Shown here piece after piece: positions 62,708 through 64,000 of a stretch of DNA of 64,000 nt. The number at the start of each line of letters is the position of its first letter. Within the stretch, counting starts at the first letter, position 1. Origin of the DNA: Bacteroidota bacterium (GTDB taxonomy: Bacteria > Bacteroidota > Ignavibacteria > OLB7); contig JAFDZV010000018.1 in the NCBI GenBank assembly GCA_018266795.1, positions 34,826-98,825 of the forward strand, read 5' to 3'. The notes beneath the pieces are model-generated. The model saw nothing but the letters and a program-made list of their open reading frames with translations. It did no database searches and was not told where the DNA came from. The position numbers were made by a program, and so were the translations under genes.

Positions 62708-64000
62708 ATGAATCAACCAACAGATATCACTGCCGACCGGGCCACGCATCGGACTGCGCCGGCGTTTCAGGCCGATCGTGCATCTGCCGCCGCTCTGGAC
62801 CAGAGCGATCCGCTTGCAGCCTTTCGTGATTCCTATCACTTCCCGCGGCACACGAACGGCGAGCCGATGATCTATCTGGTGGGCAACTCGCTCGGGTTGC
62901 AGCCGAAGGGAGTGGGGGAGGCGATCGAGCAGGAACTGCGCGACTGGGCGGAGCTCGGCGTCGAGGGGCACTTCGAGGCGAAGCATCCGTGGTACAGCTA
63001 TCACGAGATCTTCGCGGAGCCGGCGGCCGCACTGGTCGGCGCGAAGCCGGGCGAGGTGGTTGTGATGAACACGCTCACAACCAACCTCCATCTCATGATG
63101 GTCTCCTTCTATCGCCCAACATCCGAACGCTACAAGATCGTGGTGGAATGGGGAGCGTTTCCATCGGACAAGTACGCGGTCTGGAGCCAGGCGCGGTTTC
63201 ACGGCTTCGATCCGGAGCAGGCGGTTGTGGAGCTTCACCCGCGCGACGGGCAGGACCTGCTGCTCACGGAGGATATCGAGCGGTACCTCGCAGAACACGG
63301 GCACGAGGTGGCGCTGGTGATGATGGGCGGCGTCAACTTCTACACCGGCCAGGCGTTCGACATGGAGCGCATCACTGCGGCGGCGCATGCTGCCGGATGT
63401 GTGGTCGGGTTCGACCTTGCGCATGCGGCCGGGAATCTGGATCTGCGGCTGCACGACTGGGATGTGGACTTCGCCGTCTGGTGCGGCTACAAGTATCTCA
63501 ACTCGGGGCCCGGTGGCGTTTCCGGCTGCTTCGTGCACGAGCGGCATGCCTTCAGTCCGGATCTGCCTCGCTTCGCAGGGTGGTGGGGGAACGATCCCGG
63601 GAGCCGGTTCGAGATGCGCCCGGATTTCTTGCCGCAGCGGGGCGCAGGTGGCTGGCAGTTGAGCAACGCCCAGATCCTGCCGATGGCCGCTCACAGGGTT
63701 GCGCTGGACCTTTTCACGCAGGCCGGCATGCAGAATCTTCGCGCCAAGTCCGTAACGCTTACCGCGTATCTCGAGTATCTGATCGATCTCATACCCGGTG
63801 ACCGTTACACGATCATCACGCCGCGCGATCCGGCGCAGCGCGGCTGCCAGCTTTCGATTCGTACAACGGCGAACGCGCGCGATCTGGCGCACCGCCTGCG
63901 CGCGGCCGGCGTCACGGTTGACTTCCGTCCTCCCGACGTGATTCGTGTTGCGCCGGTGCCGATGTACAACACCTTCCTCGATGCGTGGCGATTCGCGGAT
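62708..64000 (+). CDS. kynU: Kynureninase (3' end beyond window)
   Basis: The first 431 residues; the gene runs off the right edge. Kynureninase is a PLP enzyme that splits kynurenine or 3-hydroxykynurenine into (3-hydroxy)anthranilate and alanine. The PLP lysine is Lys262 in WCGYKYLNSGPG, with Asp236 in GFDLAHAAGN for the pyridine nitrogen. YLVGNSLGLQPKGV, VVVMNTLTTNLHLMM and FLPQRGAGGWQLSNAQIL are family blocks. I start at ATG 62708 because the nearby ATG at 62703 stops after one codon. It follows the formamidase by 90 nt. Confidence 0.96.
   Translation, partial: MNQPTDITADRATHRTAPAFQADRASAAALDQSDPLAAFRDSYHFPRHTNGEPMIYLVGNSLGLQPKGVGEAIEQELRDWAELGVEGHFEAKHPWYSYHEIFAEPAAALVGAKPGEVVVMNTLTTNLHLMMVSFYRPTSERYKIVVEWGAFPSDKYAVWSQARFHGFDPEQAVVELHPRDGQDLLLTEDIERYLAEHGHEVALVMMGGVNFYTGQAFDMERITAAAHAAGCVVGFDLAHAAGNLDLRLHDWDVDFAVWCGYKYLNSGPGGVSGCFVHERHAFSPDLPRFAGWWGNDPGSRFEMRPDFLPQRGAGGWQLSNAQILPMAAHRVALDLFTQAGMQNLRAKSVTLTAYLEYLIDLIPGDRYTIITPRDPAQRGCQLSIRTTANARDLAHRLRAAGVTVDFRPPDVIRVAPVPMYNTFLDAWRFAD

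Noticed and set aside
61682-63892. 736-codon minus-strand open frame across the kynurenine genes
   Set aside because: Overlaps three well-supported enzymes and has no recognisable motifs.
1-64000. tRNA or rRNA genes
   Set aside because: Scanning the intergenic gaps for the T-loop consensus and cloverleaf arms, and for conserved rRNA blocks, by eye found none. A covariance-model scan would be decisive.

Overview
The window is GC-rich, gene-dense bacterial chromosome. Several features point to the Bacteroidota/Chlorobiota (FCB) group, plausibly an Ignavibacteria or Kapaibacterium-like lineage. These are a secreted protein with a type IX secretion (T9SS) C-terminal sorting domain, a PorE-like PD40-OmpA lipoprotein, a Bacteroidota-type 'Maf-like' lipoprotein, and starts that often lack a Shine-Dalgarno. 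The lineage is inferred from gene content; no rRNA, tRNA or CRISPR array was seen.

Layout. 0.7-8.1 kb: fatty-acid/phospholipid cluster plsX-fabH-fabD-fabG-acpP-fabF-rnc. 8.2-15.8 kb: envelope protein; a phosphonate-type ABC system in which the binding protein is fused to the ATPase; an OmpA/PD40 lipoprotein translationally coupled to a beta-barrel protein; divergent moaC and crcB. 16-19 kb: split transketolase whose halves are separated by a four-helix-bundle (S23-like) gene bounded by 32-nt inverted repeats. 19-29.3 kb: TPR protein, DUF3467, GH57 alpha-glucan enzyme, OM lipoprotein, topA and a large T9SS cargo protein. 29.6-31 kb: small secreted protein and a methyltransferase-like protein. 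31.3-55.0 kb: four very large alpha-2-macroglobulin-like (A2M) genes on the minus strand. They are interrupted by small plus-strand genes (DUF4253, DUF4287-like, SnoaL-like) and a REP-associated transposase with its REP hairpins. 55.2-60.1 kb: cupin, peroxiredoxin, M28 peptidase with PDZ, NUDIX hydrolase and a lipoprotein. 60.2-64 kb: kynurenine-pathway genes (3-hydroxyanthranilate dioxygenase, ACMSD, arylformamidase-like cyclase, kynureninase), the last cut by the window edge.

How they work together. The fab cluster makes acyl-ACP and the first acyl-phosphate for phospholipids. The kyn cluster opens tryptophan-derived metabolites and, because ACMSD is present, directs them towards 2-aminomuconate catabolism rather than only to NAD. 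The A2M cluster looks like an envelope protease-trap repertoire: three paralogs keep a CxEQ thioester, one has lost it, and the candidate bait regions differ completely. Mobile or repetitive DNA is unusually varied: heptad repeats, an inverted-repeat-bounded S23 cassette, a 68-nt inverted-repeat element in three copies, RAYT with REPs, and a run of four hairpins that shares a 37-nt repeat with another locus.
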